Shown in pieces: positions 1 to 6,622 of a DNA stretch of 7,264 nucleotides (the stretch's first letter is position 1; each line of letters starts with the position of its first letter). Below the pieces are notes generated by a model that saw only the letters and a program-made list of their open reading frames with translations, was not told the DNA's origin and ran no database searches. Position numbers and translations under genes: made by a program. Source of the DNA: an uncultured Lentisphaeria bacterium. Its GTDB lineage: Bacteria > Verrucomicrobiota > Lentisphaeria > JABSQK01 > CAJWLW01. The stretch covers positions 1 to 7,264 of the forward strand of contig CAJWLW010000252.1 in NCBI GenBank assembly GCA_913042885.1, written 5' to 3'.

Positions 1-138
1 ATGTCCGTCGAGCAACGGCGTCGCGTCTTTCACGACACGGACGGCCACCTCGATATGTCTCCAGCGGCCCTTTTCGTTCATCGTGGGGTCGTCGATGGGC
101 ACGAGGCCTGCACCATCGTCATCCTTGAATTGCGGGCC
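1..138 (-). other. Open, coding-like stretch running off the left edge; unrecognised
   Basis: Read on the minus strand, bases 138 to 1 are open for 46 codons after a stop at 139-141. Third positions are mostly G or C, and the composition (GLVPIDDPTMNEKGRW, then IEVAVRVVKDATPLLDGH) looks like real protein. The plus-strand frames over the same bases are Ser/Pro/Arg-rich and look like shadows. There is no start codon with a clear ribosome site: GTG (V13 of the stretch) and ATG (M20) are the first candidates. It may therefore be the start of a gene continuing leftwards, or an internal piece whose 5' end was lost at the junction near base 140. I do not recognise the family. Confidence 0.3.
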
Positions 139-159
139 TCATCCAGTACCAGTACTGAT

Positions 160-231
160 ATGAGACTCTTTCTGGACACCGCGAACGTCACCGAGGTTCG
201 GGCCTGTATCGGCCCGGGTGTGGACCGCCGT
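160..231 (+). pseudogene. N-terminal fragment resembling transaldolase / fructose-6-phosphate aldolase
   Basis: An ATG at 160 opens MRLFLDTANVTEVRACIGPG. Small transaldolase-like proteins (TalC/FSA family) characteristically begin MxLFxDTAN, followed by an E-[IV]-R helix and a G-V-V-x-G-V-T-T-N-P strand. Here the first 14 residues match well, and GVDRRVTAI then loosely tracks the GVVDGVTTNP strand before all similarity stops. The frame continues without a stop into the metalloprotease signal peptide. No Shine-Dalgarno sequence stands out before the ATG. I infer a decayed gene start left at a recombination junction. Chance similarity over so few residues remains possible. Confidence 0.4.
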
Positions 232-954
232 GTGACCGCCATCCGGAAATCCGGGATTTTCTGTTGTACACTGTTTTTTCTCATCTTCCTGTCACCGGTT
301 CATGCGCTGGAGCCGCCTGCGAAAAGCTATCGTTTTATCTGGCTCGTTCCCAAAGATGTCACCGCCAAGAAGTACACCGTTGGGCAGATGAATCGATCAG
401 TAAAAATCGTCCAGCGATGGTTTCTGAAACAAACGGGTAAAACGTTCCGGATCAACCCGGTTGAAGTGGTCATGGGTGATGAAAGTCGGGACTGGTACAC
501 GAATACGGGAAATGATGGAAAATGGAATACGATTCACAACGCCATCAAAGAGGTGTTCCGCAAGAATGGAACGTTTTGGGGCGACGAGAAGCATGAATAT
601 CGATATGTCGTTTACATAAGTGCAGACGGGCCCGGCGGCGCAAACGGTGTCCCGAGGTTCGTGGGTCTGCCTCAAGAGGATGTCGATGGGGTGACATCAA
701 AGCAGTGGAACACCCGCTGGGCCGGTGGCCTGGCCCATGAAATCGGGCATACGCTCAGGCTGGATCATGAGGGCGATGACGAGAACGACGTCATGCGAAT
801 GGGATACCTGAATCTGAAGACGACGTACCTGTCGAAACAAAACATAACGAAAATGCTTGAGGCAACAACCAACAAAGGCTGGCTGATCAGCAGGCTCCGT
901 GGGGAGACTTCCACGGATCGGCCGTTCTCAAGCAGCAAAAAAGATTCGTTATAG
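232..954 (+). CDS. Small secreted zinc metalloprotease (metzincin-like)
   Basis: Predicted 240-residue exported zinc protease. From the GTG at 232 it has a textbook signal peptide: basic start (TAIRK), hydrophobic core around residues 9-22, and a VHA cleavage site after residue 25. The mature part begins LEPPAKSYRF. HEIGHTLRLDH at residues 169-179 gives the metzincin HExxHxxxxxH zinc site, with Glu170 as catalytic base. VMRMGY at 187-192 is a likely Met-turn. The usual Gly three residues after the second His is Arg here. The frame is open back to base 1 (ATG at 1, ATG at 160, GTG at 220), but those extensions put charged sequence ahead of the signal peptide; GTG 220 is the only serious alternative. 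No strong ribosome site is visible. Bases 481-600 are about 46% G+C (55 of 120 by hand), well below the neighbours, and fragments of other genes flank it, suggesting transfer. The substrate is unknown. Confidence 0.72.
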   Translation: MTAIRKSGIFCCTLFFLIFLSPVHALEPPAKSYRFIWLVPKDVTAKKYTVGQMNRSVKIVQRWFLKQTGKTFRINPVEVVMGDESRDWYTNTGNDGKWNTIHNAIKEVFRKNGTFWGDEKHEYRYVVYISADGPGGANGVPRFVGLPQEDVDGVTSKQWNTRWAGGLAHEIGHTLRLDHEGDDENDVMRMGYLNLKTTYLSKQNITKMLEATTNKGWLISRLRGETSTDRPFSSSKKDSL

Positions 955-972
955 CCCCTTCTGCCCCGGCCG

Positions 973-1194
973 TTACGTTGACATCTGAAAACCGACAAAC
1001 AGCCTGCCGAGGATTTTCTCGGAGCGCCCCATGGCGTACGCGTCGGCGGTGTCGTAGAAATTGATGCCGGCGTCGCGCGTGCGGTTGAACATCTGCGCCG
1101 AAGTTGCCTCGTCGGCGTCACCACCGAATGCCATCGTTCCGAAGCACAGCTGTGAGACCTTTACGCCGGTACGGCCGAGGCTGCGGTATTGCAT
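973..1194 (-). pseudogene. Truncated aldo/keto reductase (N-terminal fragment only)
   Basis: The 73-residue frame starts MQYRSLGRTGVKVSQLCFGT and continues to GINFYDTADAYAMGRSEKIL, a clear match to the first strands of NADPH-dependent aldo/keto reductases. Asp48 and Tyr53 of the catalytic tetrad are present. The protein stops after GRL (about residue 65) with an unrelated tail, VGFQMST. The remaining roughly 250 residues of the barrel, including the catalytic Lys and His and the NADP site, are absent from the window. A good ribosome site precedes the ATG, so a short peptide may still be made, but it cannot be an active reductase. It lies 71 bases downstream of the class V PLP enzyme on the same strand and was probably its operon partner. 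The break near base 1000 faces the end of the metalloprotease gene. Confidence 0.85.
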
Positions 1195-1200
1195 CGGAAA

Positions 1201-1204
1201 CTCC
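1201..1204 (-). promoter_or_regulatory. Ribosome binding site of the truncated aldo/keto reductase
   Basis: GGAG on the minus strand lies six bases before the ATG at 1192-1194. It supports that start and indicates the gene was once properly expressed. Confidence 0.6.
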
Positions 1205-1265
1205 GGATATCAGTCCGTCAGCTGCCGGATCAGGTTGCAGGTATCAACGGGCGGCGAGCCCAACA

Positions 1266-2399
1266 TCAGACGTCCTTCAGTGCCTGATGCAGCACGGCAA
1301 GGAACGTCTCGACGTCCGTCGCAGTGTTGTAGCCATGAATGGCAACGCGCATCCGACCGTCGGTACTCATGATATGAATGTCCGCATCCCGCAGGATCGT
1401 CTGAATCGCCGCCGGTTTTTCATGGCGAAACGACACGATACCGGCGAGCGCCGCGGGTTCGTCCGGCGTCAGCAGGTCGATGGGCAGCGCCCTGAGTCCC
1501 TCGATACAGGCGCGTACCAGCGGATCGGCATGCTCGGCGATGTTCTCGACACCAACACTGCGAATGTATCGGAGGCCGGCGTTGATGGCGTACACCGCGG
1601 CATAGTTCGGCATGCCCGCAGTGAAGCTCGCAGCGCCCGGCTTGCTAACTGCCGGATGATTGAAGCGATCGGCGTCGAAAGCGTTTTCGATATTGAACCA
1701 GCCGCCGGCGGGCGAGGTCCACTCCGCAACGCGTGCCTGCGGCACGCCGACAAGGCCGCCGCCGTGACTGGCGAGAATCCATTTGTGCGTCGAACTGACG
1801 ACGAAGTCAACGTCGGTCAGGTCCAGCGGCACGCGGCCCAGCGCCTGGGTGACATCGAGCGCCAATAGCGCAGATGAGTGCCGGCGCACGGCGGCGCGAA
1901 CGTCATCCAGCGGGACTTTGAAACCGTTGAAGAAACTGACCAGCGACACCGTCAGAAGGCGTGTCTTTGCATTGAGCAGCGGCACCAGGTCGTCAACCCG
2001 CAAGGCGCCGTCGCGCGATCTCCAGACGTGGACCGTAGCCGGGCAGGCAGTCTGCAGCCACGGTGTTGCGCCGGCGGGAAAATCAAGATCGTTGATGACG
2101 ACCTCGTCACCCTCCTGCAACTGCAGCGCAATAGCCGCCATGTTGTAGGCTTCGGAGGTACAGGAGCAGATGCCGATTTCATCGGCTGTCAGGTTATAAG
2201 CCTGCGCAATTTCACTTTTTGCTTCAGCCCATTGTACTTCGTGCAGGTCACGACCATCCATGCCGAGGATCTTGTCCTGGGCATACTGGTGCAGTGCGTT
2301 GATCACCGGCAGAGGCGGAATGCCTTCGGCAGCGGTGTTGAGATAGGTCCGCTCCGCCAGCGACGGAAAATCCTCGAGTCTGCTGTCGTTCGTGAGCAT
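1266..2399 (-). CDS. Class V PLP-dependent aminotransferase-like enzyme (desulfurase fold, no catalytic Cys)
   Basis: A 377-residue fold-type I PLP enzyme of the class V group (NifS/SufS, isopenicillin N epimerase and relatives), presumably cytoplasmic. The start YLNTAAEGIPP (19-29) is the usual substrate-side loop. CTSEAYNMAA (80-89) forms the phosphate-binding region. LDVTQALG (181-188) supplies Asp182 and Gln185, which contact the cofactor. SSTHKW (202-207) carries the Schiff-base Lys206. RVAIHGYNTATDVE (351-364) is the C-terminal substrate-binding stretch. In SufS-type desulfurases the catalytic Cys sits just before the RASLxxYNT segment. Here that place is taken by Met350 and there is no nearby Cys, so cysteine desulfurase activity is unlikely; an aminotransferase, lyase or epimerase role is more plausible. 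The start is an ATG with only a weak AGG eight bases upstream. It lies 80 bases downstream of a broken small ORF and 71 bases upstream of the reductase remnant, all on the same strand. Confidence 0.88.
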   Translation of the reverse strand: MLTNDSRLEDFPSLAERTYLNTAAEGIPPLPVINALHQYAQDKILGMDGRDLHEVQWAEAKSEIAQAYNLTADEIGICSCTSEAYNMAAIALQLQEGDEVVINDLDFPAGATPWLQTACPATVHVWRSRDGALRVDDLVPLLNAKTRLLTVSLVSFFNGFKVPLDDVRAAVRRHSSALLALDVTQALGRVPLDLTDVDFVVSSTHKWILASHGGGLVGVPQARVAEWTSPAGGWFNIENAFDADRFNHPAVSKPGAASFTAGMPNYAAVYAINAGLRYIRSVGVENIAEHADPLVRACIEGLRALPIDLLTPDEPAALAGIVSFRHEKPAAIQTILRDADIHIMSTDGRMRVAIHGYNTATDVETFLAVLHQALKDV

Positions 2400-2479
2400 C
2401 GGTGAAACCTGCGAGTTTATCGTTCGGTGATCTTACTGATTCGTTTCACGTTTCCCGCGATCATTTCATGTGTCCTGAA

Positions 2480-2729
2480 CTAATTTTCTTCCACAATGAT
2501 GGCCGCTGCGGTCGGTACGATAGCCGCATAGTCGCTATGGGGAAAGGCAACGGCTGTCGCAATCTCGCGGACAGATGGCATGCCCACACAGCTCGGCTTC
2601 GTGCGCGGCGACCTCGGGAAAGACGGTCAGGATTGGGCCGTACATGTGATAGCCCTGTTCCCGGAAGTCAGACAGGGCTGCCTCGGGAAGCTCGCGGCAA
2701 ATGAAAAAGTCTGAGTGTTTTTTCACCAT
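2480..2729 (-). pseudogene. Small hypothetical ORF split by an apparent frameshift
   Basis: From the ATG at 2727-2729 the minus strand reads MVKKHSDFFICRELPEAALS and on through FREQGYHMYGPILTVFPEVA to HEAELC. In this frame it then degenerates (GHAICPRDCDSRCLSP) and stops at 2535. From about base 2587 leftwards a second frame takes over cleanly, VGMPSVREIATAVAF then PHSDYAAIVPTAAAIIVEEN, ending at TAG 2480-2482. The switch falls at a TGTGTGGG run (2583-2590), where loss of one TG unit would explain it. Joined, the product would be about 83 residues. I do not recognise the family. The sequence has no signal peptide or membrane segment. It fills most of the 378-base gap between the class V enzyme and the divergent kinase. 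It could be a pseudogene, a sequencing error, a real recoding site or chance. Confidence 0.35.
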
Positions 2730-2777
2730 GACACAGGTTGCCGGTGACCGGTTGTGTGGTTACTGATAAGCCCCGCG

Positions 2778-3593
2778 ATGCACTTTGACAACTCCGCCGT
2801 ATGGTCTGTCTTGATGAATTTGAGAGTCGATGGCGTGGACCTGGAAGTCTCCGGGTTCGATGCCGATGAACTGCGCGACGTCGTCCGGCTGCTGGGCACA
2901 GCCGTCGAAGAGCGCTTGTGCCGCACGCCGGTCAAAGCACGGCTGCGTCTGGGAATCTGCGGGCCTCCCGGCGCCGGCAAAACCATTTTCGCGATGCGCC
3001 TCATCGAGTGGCTGCGGGACGAGGGAATTGTCACCCGCGACGGCGCTGTCCATCTGCCGCTCGACGGCTATCATCTGCGCAACGACACGCTCGACCGCCT
3101 GGTCTGCGATGGCGACTGCTATCCGGAAATGAGCGGACAGCCGCTGCGCCGGATCAAAGGCGCGCCGGAAACTTTTGATATCGTCCGTTTTCTCGACGAT
3201 CTCACGGCGGGCGCCGATCGTACTGTGGCGTTGTCGTTACCGGCCTATTGCCGTGAGACACACGAACCACGGGAACATCGGATCAAAGTCGGTACCGCGG
3301 TCAATCTCCTTGTGGCCGAAGGGAACTATCTGTTGCTGGACGCCCCCGATTGGTGTCGGGTGCGTGAGCAACTGGATCTGTGCGTTTACCTGGACGTGCC
3401 GGAGTCCGAGTGCCGCGCCAACCTGCTCGCCCGCCACCGGCGCGGAGGGCGCCCAGAGAAAGACGCATTGCGACATATCAACGCGGTCGATGCAATTAAT
3501 ATCGGATGCGTCAGCGGCAGTGTCGGGCTGGCAGACGTCATTGTCCGGGCAGAGGCGAATCACCTGGTGTCGATCAAGTTCAATCAGTCGTGA
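2778..3593 (+). CDS. P-loop small-molecule kinase, uridine kinase / phosphoribulokinase type
   Basis: A 271-residue cytoplasmic ATP-dependent kinase predicted to phosphorylate a small hydroxylated substrate (nucleoside, sugar or similar). After about 55 residues of N-terminal extension comes the Walker A loop GPPGAGKT (62-69). LPLDGYHL (93-100) is the substrate/Mg-binding strand of this superfamily. RRIKGAPETFDI (124-135) and LPAYCRETHEP (154-164) are family signatures, LLVAEGNYLLLD (177-188) is the Walker B-like strand, and RHRRGGR (219-225) is the arginine-rich lid over ATP. This pattern fits the nucleoside/nucleotide kinase group that includes E. coli YggC and fructose-transport-associated kinases. 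CDGDCYPEMSGQPL (110-123) is longer than I expect before the KGAPETFD signature. The ATG at 2778 was chosen over GTG 2754; ATG 2814 is also possible, and none has a strong ribosome site. It runs divergently from the class V enzyme and 159 bases before the class III aminotransferase. The substrate is undetermined. Confidence 0.85.
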   Translation: MHFDNSAVWSVLMNLRVDGVDLEVSGFDADELRDVVRLLGTAVEERLCRTPVKARLRLGICGPPGAGKTIFAMRLIEWLRDEGIVTRDGAVHLPLDGYHLRNDTLDRLVCDGDCYPEMSGQPLRRIKGAPETFDIVRFLDDLTAGADRTVALSLPAYCRETHEPREHRIKVGTAVNLLVAEGNYLLLDAPDWCRVREQLDLCVYLDVPESECRANLLARHRRGGRPEKDALRHINAVDAINIGCVSGSVGLADVIVRAEANHLVSIKFNQS

Positions 3594-3740
3594 TTTTCAG
3601 CGAAGCTTCCTGTGAGTCAGGCGCTCGGCCATCCCCCCTTCCTTTCCTTTTATTTCGTACACCCTTCCGGTTAGCACCAGGGCATTGATATCAGCCGCAC
3701 GCTGGTCACATTACCCGCAACGAAAGCAAACGAATCACCG

Positions 3741-3745
3741 AAGGA
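3741..3745 (+). promoter_or_regulatory. Ribosome binding site of the class III aminotransferase
   Basis: AAGGA lies seven bases before the ATG at 3753. It is the strongest Shine-Dalgarno match in the left two-thirds of the window and fixes the start of the downstream gene. Confidence 0.75.
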
Positions 3746-3752
3746 TCTCCCC

Positions 3753-5114
3753 ATGGCAACCACTATCGATCCGGCGGCGCTGCGTGCCGGCAAAGGCCCG
3801 GAACTTTACCGGAAAGCAAAAACGATGATACCCGGCGGCACGGGCCTGTTCGGGCACCGCCAGGAAATGCATGCGCCGGAACAGTGGCCGACGTATTTCG
3901 CCGAAGCCAAAGGCAGCGAAGTCGTCGACCTCGACGGCAACCGGTTCATCGATTTCGCCAGTTGCGGTATCGGGGCTACCGCTCTCGGGTACGCTGATCC
4001 CGATGTGGCGCAAGCGGTGACGAATCGTGTCGTCAACGGCTCCATGTGCATGCTGAACCCGCCGGATGAAGTCGAATTGGCCGAACTCCTGCTACAGCTC
4101 CATCCGTGGGCGTCAAAGGTCCGTTTCGGACGGCTCGGCGGCGAAACTATGGCAATCGCCGTACGCATCGCGAGAGCCTATACCGGTCGCGATCACATCG
4201 CTTTCTGCGGCTACCACGGCTGGCATGACTGGTACATCTCCGCCAACCTCCCAATCGATGACAACGACAGCAGCGACCGACTCGGCAACTGGCACCTGAT
4301 GCCGGGGCTCGAACCCAAGGGCGTGCCCGCCGGGCTCGCCGGCACCACGATGCCGTTCACCTACAACAAGATTGACGAGCTCAAGGCGATCATCGAATCT
4401 CACGGCGACCGACTCGCCGCCATCGTCATGGAGCCGACGCGCAACCTCTTTCCCGAACCGGGTTTCCTCGAAGACGTAAGGGAGCTCGCAACGCAGTGTG
4501 GCGCCTGTCTGATCTTCGACGAAATCACGATCAGTTGGAAACTCACCTGTGGCGGCGCCCACTTGAAATACGGCATCGAGCCCGACATGGCAGTGTTCGC
4601 AAAATCGCTCGGCAACGGCGTGCCGATGAGCGCCATCATCGGGCGTACCGAACCGATGGATGCCTTCCAGGACACCTTCTGCTCGAGCGCCTTCTGGAGT
4701 GAGGGCATCGGACCGGCAGCCGCCCTGGCAGCCGTCAAGAAGCACATGCGCCTCGATGTCCCTGCGCATCTCGACCACATCGGCAGCGCAGTCCACGCGG
4801 GCCTGCATGAGCTGGCCGCGAAGTACGACATCCCGCTGACCTTCACCGGACACCCGTGCCTGCAGTATTTCGGTTTCGATCACCCCGAGGCACCGGCCAT
4901 CCAGACCCTGTGGACAGTGCGCATGCTGACCCACGGCCTGCTCATCAGTAGTGGCTTCTATCCGATGTGGACGCACACCGACGCCCACGTCGACACTTAC
5001 CTCGAAGCTTGTGACGAGGTTTTTGCGGAACTCGCAGACGCCATCGCTGCCAACGACATAGAATCGCGTATCGGCGGCCCCGTCAAGATGACCGGACTGC
5101 GGCGCCTGGCGTGA
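3753..5114 (+). CDS. Class III PLP aminotransferase, glutamate-1-semialdehyde aminomutase-like
   Basis: A 453-residue fold-type I PLP enzyme. MIPGGTGLFGHR (25-36) and VVDLDGNRFIDFAS (57-70) are the usual N-terminal segments of the glutamate-1-semialdehyde aminomutase branch. RFGRLGGETMAIAVRIAR (124-141) is the phosphate-binding helix, and YHGWHDWY (154-161) stacks on the cofactor ring. IFDEIT (254-259) supplies Asp256, which binds the pyridine nitrogen. FAKSLGNG (282-289) carries the Schiff-base Lys284. The protein is about 25 residues longer than typical HemL. It has RLGGET where HemL normally has NSGTEA and ITISWKLTCGGAH where HemL has V-M-T-G-F-R, so it is probably not the tetrapyrrole enzyme. 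It is closer to the aminotransferases of that branch seen in sugar and secondary-metabolite loci; that is inference. It is well expressed to judge from its ribosome site, has composition like the kinase before it, and converges on the rRNA methyltransferase. Confidence 0.92.
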   Translation: MATTIDPAALRAGKGPELYRKAKTMIPGGTGLFGHRQEMHAPEQWPTYFAEAKGSEVVDLDGNRFIDFASCGIGATALGYADPDVAQAVTNRVVNGSMCMLNPPDEVELAELLLQLHPWASKVRFGRLGGETMAIAVRIARAYTGRDHIAFCGYHGWHDWYISANLPIDDNDSSDRLGNWHLMPGLEPKGVPAGLAGTTMPFTYNKIDELKAIIESHGDRLAAIVMEPTRNLFPEPGFLEDVRELATQCGACLIFDEITISWKLTCGGAHLKYGIEPDMAVFAKSLGNGVPMSAIIGRTEPMDAFQDTFCSSAFWSEGIGPAAALAAVKKHMRLDVPAHLDHIGSAVHAGLHELAAKYDIPLTFTGHPCLQYFGFDHPEAPAIQTLWTVRMLTHGLLISSGFYPMWTHTDAHVDTYLEACDEVFAELADAIAANDIESRIGGPVKMTGLRRLA

Positions 5115-5248
5115 TACAAGACAAAAAGCAGGAAAATAAGACGACGGTGTCAGGGCCGAGAAAATTGTCGGGAAAAGCCCGTGCCGTGTGCATCTTGCCC
5201 CCTCCCCCATCCGTTGCCAGGCTTTTCGTCCTTACCCGATACCCGTGT

Positions 5249-6409
5249 TCAACGTGATCCGTATAACATCACTTTCAGGTACCTGCCTTCCGGGAATTTA
5301 TTTCGGGTCGGATGATCCAGCGGCTGGGCAAGGCTCTCGAGCTGGCACAGCACATGGCCGCTTCCCACAGCGGTTTCCTGCACCAGACTGCTGAACATCG
5401 CATCAGTGATCCGCGAACTGCAGGAACAGGTCAACAACAGACCGCCCTTGCGGAGGCGGCGCAGGGCGGCCTCGTGCAGATCACGGTAGGCCTTCTGCGC
5501 CCATTCCATCGACGTCTTGTCGCCGGTAAAGGTCGGCGGATCGAGAATGATCATATCGAACCTGCTGTTGCCGCTACGCAGGTAATCCCAGACGTCACCA
5601 ACTACACTTTCATGCCGGTCAACGAATGACGGCACGTTCATCTGCACATGCTCGTCGCAGGCAGCAACCGCTGCCGCACTGGAATCGACGCTAATCACCT
5701 TGTCCGCGTCGCCCAACAAAGATGCCACACTGAAGCCGCCAGTATACGAAAAACAATTAAGCACAGTCCCGTTCGCGTGTAACCTGGCCAACTGGCGACC
5801 GTCGCGCTGGTCGATGAAGAACCCGGTCTTCTGTCCATGACGCACATCGACGTTGAATCGCATACCCTTCTCGGTGATGACGACCTGTTCCGGCACCTCG
5901 CCAAACAACACATGCTCCGAGGATTTCAGGGCACGGCTACACCTCAAATACACACCCTTGAAAACATCCATCTCCCTGAGGACGTCAGAGATCGTGTCAA
6001 CCCACGGCAACAATGCGGTGCTGTAAATTTTGAGGACGGCATAGTCACCGTACTGATCGAGAACGACAGCCGGGATGCCATCGTTTTCGCCGTGCAAAAT
6101 GCGGATGGTATCGGTGACCTTGCGCAGGGGCCGGCGTTTATCGAGACACTGCACCAGCCGGCGTTGAAAATAGTCGGCGTTGACCGGCGCCTTGCGGTCG
6201 TAGGCGCGAAACACGATGGCCGCTCCGGGGTCGTAGAGGCCGTACGCAACCGCAGTGTTGTCACGCTCGTCGACCAGATTCACACTCTGCCCAGTGGGCA
6301 ACTGGGGAAAGTGCAGGTCCGAATGGCCATACAGCCACGGGTGTCCACGGCGCAGCGGTGCCAGGCGCGGCGACGGCAGGCGAACATCAACAACGTCGAG
6401 AATACTCAT
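5249..6409 (-). CDS. Class I SAM-dependent 23S rRNA (cytosine-5) methyltransferase, RlmI-like
   Basis: A 386-residue protein with the RlmI/YccW layout. An N-terminal PUA-like RNA-binding domain (about 9-72, with LRRGHPWLYGHSD at 19-31) is followed by an EEHEE-type linker containing RILHGENDGIPAVVLDQYGD (103-122). The Rossmann methyltransferase domain includes GQKTGFFIDQR (192-202), motif I NCFSYTGGFSV (218-228), the acidic strand-2 end VISVDSS (238-244), motif IV ILDPPTF (288-294) and LLTCSCSS (325-332), where Cys330 is the likely nucleophile. The E. coli family member makes m5C1962 in 23S rRNA; the same target is inferred here. The ATG at 6407 has no visible Shine-Dalgarno sequence. Two copies of GTCAGTTA lie just upstream (6418 and 6441). 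The 3' end converges with the class III aminotransferase across 134 bases without a convincing terminator. Confidence 0.92.
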   Translation of the reverse strand: MSILDVVDVRLPSPRLAPLRRGHPWLYGHSDLHFPQLPTGQSVNLVDERDNTAVAYGLYDPGAAIVFRAYDRKAPVNADYFQRRLVQCLDKRRPLRKVTDTIRILHGENDGIPAVVLDQYGDYAVLKIYSTALLPWVDTISDVLREMDVFKGVYLRCSRALKSSEHVLFGEVPEQVVITEKGMRFNVDVRHGQKTGFFIDQRDGRQLARLHANGTVLNCFSYTGGFSVASLLGDADKVISVDSSAAAVAACDEHVQMNVPSFVDRHESVVGDVWDYLRSGNSRFDMIILDPPTFTGDKTSMEWAQKAYRDLHEAALRRLRKGGLLLTCSCSSRITDAMFSSLVQETAVGSGHVLCQLESLAQPLDHPTRNKFPEGRYLKVMLYGSR

Positions 6410-6550
6410 CGCATGCGGTCAGTTAACCGGTGGGTCGGCTGTCAGTTACCGAATTGCCCCAAGGCTATCGACAATGAATGAAACTGTAATTGAAGGTTCT
6501 TGTCTTTCATCGTGATTTTTCTTCCTCGTCTTCCCGGCATCGAATAGACA

Positions 6551-6589
6551 ATGAAAAAAGACTATGAGGAAGGATTATGAGGAAAGACA
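6551..6589 (+). repeat. Three tandem 13-base units in a purine-rich tract
   Basis: ATGAAAAAAGACT (6551-6563), ATGAGGAAGGATT (6564-6576) and ATGAGGAAAGACA (6577-6589) are three imperfect copies in tandem, followed by a further purine-rich stretch (GAGAGAAGAGGG). The array lies 33 bases beyond the roadblock gene stop codon, so in that transcript it would be a pyrimidine-rich 3' leader or trailer. It does not form an obvious hairpin. The rest of the 6410-6622 gap shows no gene or clear terminator. Confidence 0.6.
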
Positions 6590-6622
6590 GAGAGAAGAGG
6601 GTGAACACAGCACACGAAATTT

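Noticed and set aside
1..231. Plus-strand gene start at base 1, giving a 317-residue protein
   Set aside because: The first 53 residues are Arg/Ser/Thr-rich and lie over a coding-like minus-strand frame, and the extension would bury the signal peptide. The frame is simply open.
2402..2449. Inverted repeat GTGAAAC / GTTTCAC in front of the class V enzyme
   Set aside because: Seven bases with a 34-base spacer is expected by chance and has no link to a known site.
3610..3623. CCTG-TGAGT-CAGG hairpin after the kinase
   Set aside because: The stem is short and is followed by mixed C/T sequence, not a T run; not convincing as a terminator.
3685..3713. Sigma-70 promoter (TTGATA at 3685) before the class III aminotransferase
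   Set aside because: No acceptable -10 hexamer lies 16-18 bases downstream; ACATTA is too weak to call.
5169..5181. CGGG-AAAAG-CCCG hairpin as a terminator between the convergent genes
   Set aside because: The stem is only four base pairs, and no solid T run follows on either strand.
4113..5210. Long minus-strand open frame over the class III aminotransferase
   Set aside because: It is the antisense shadow of a gene with clear PLP motifs; its own translation matches no family.
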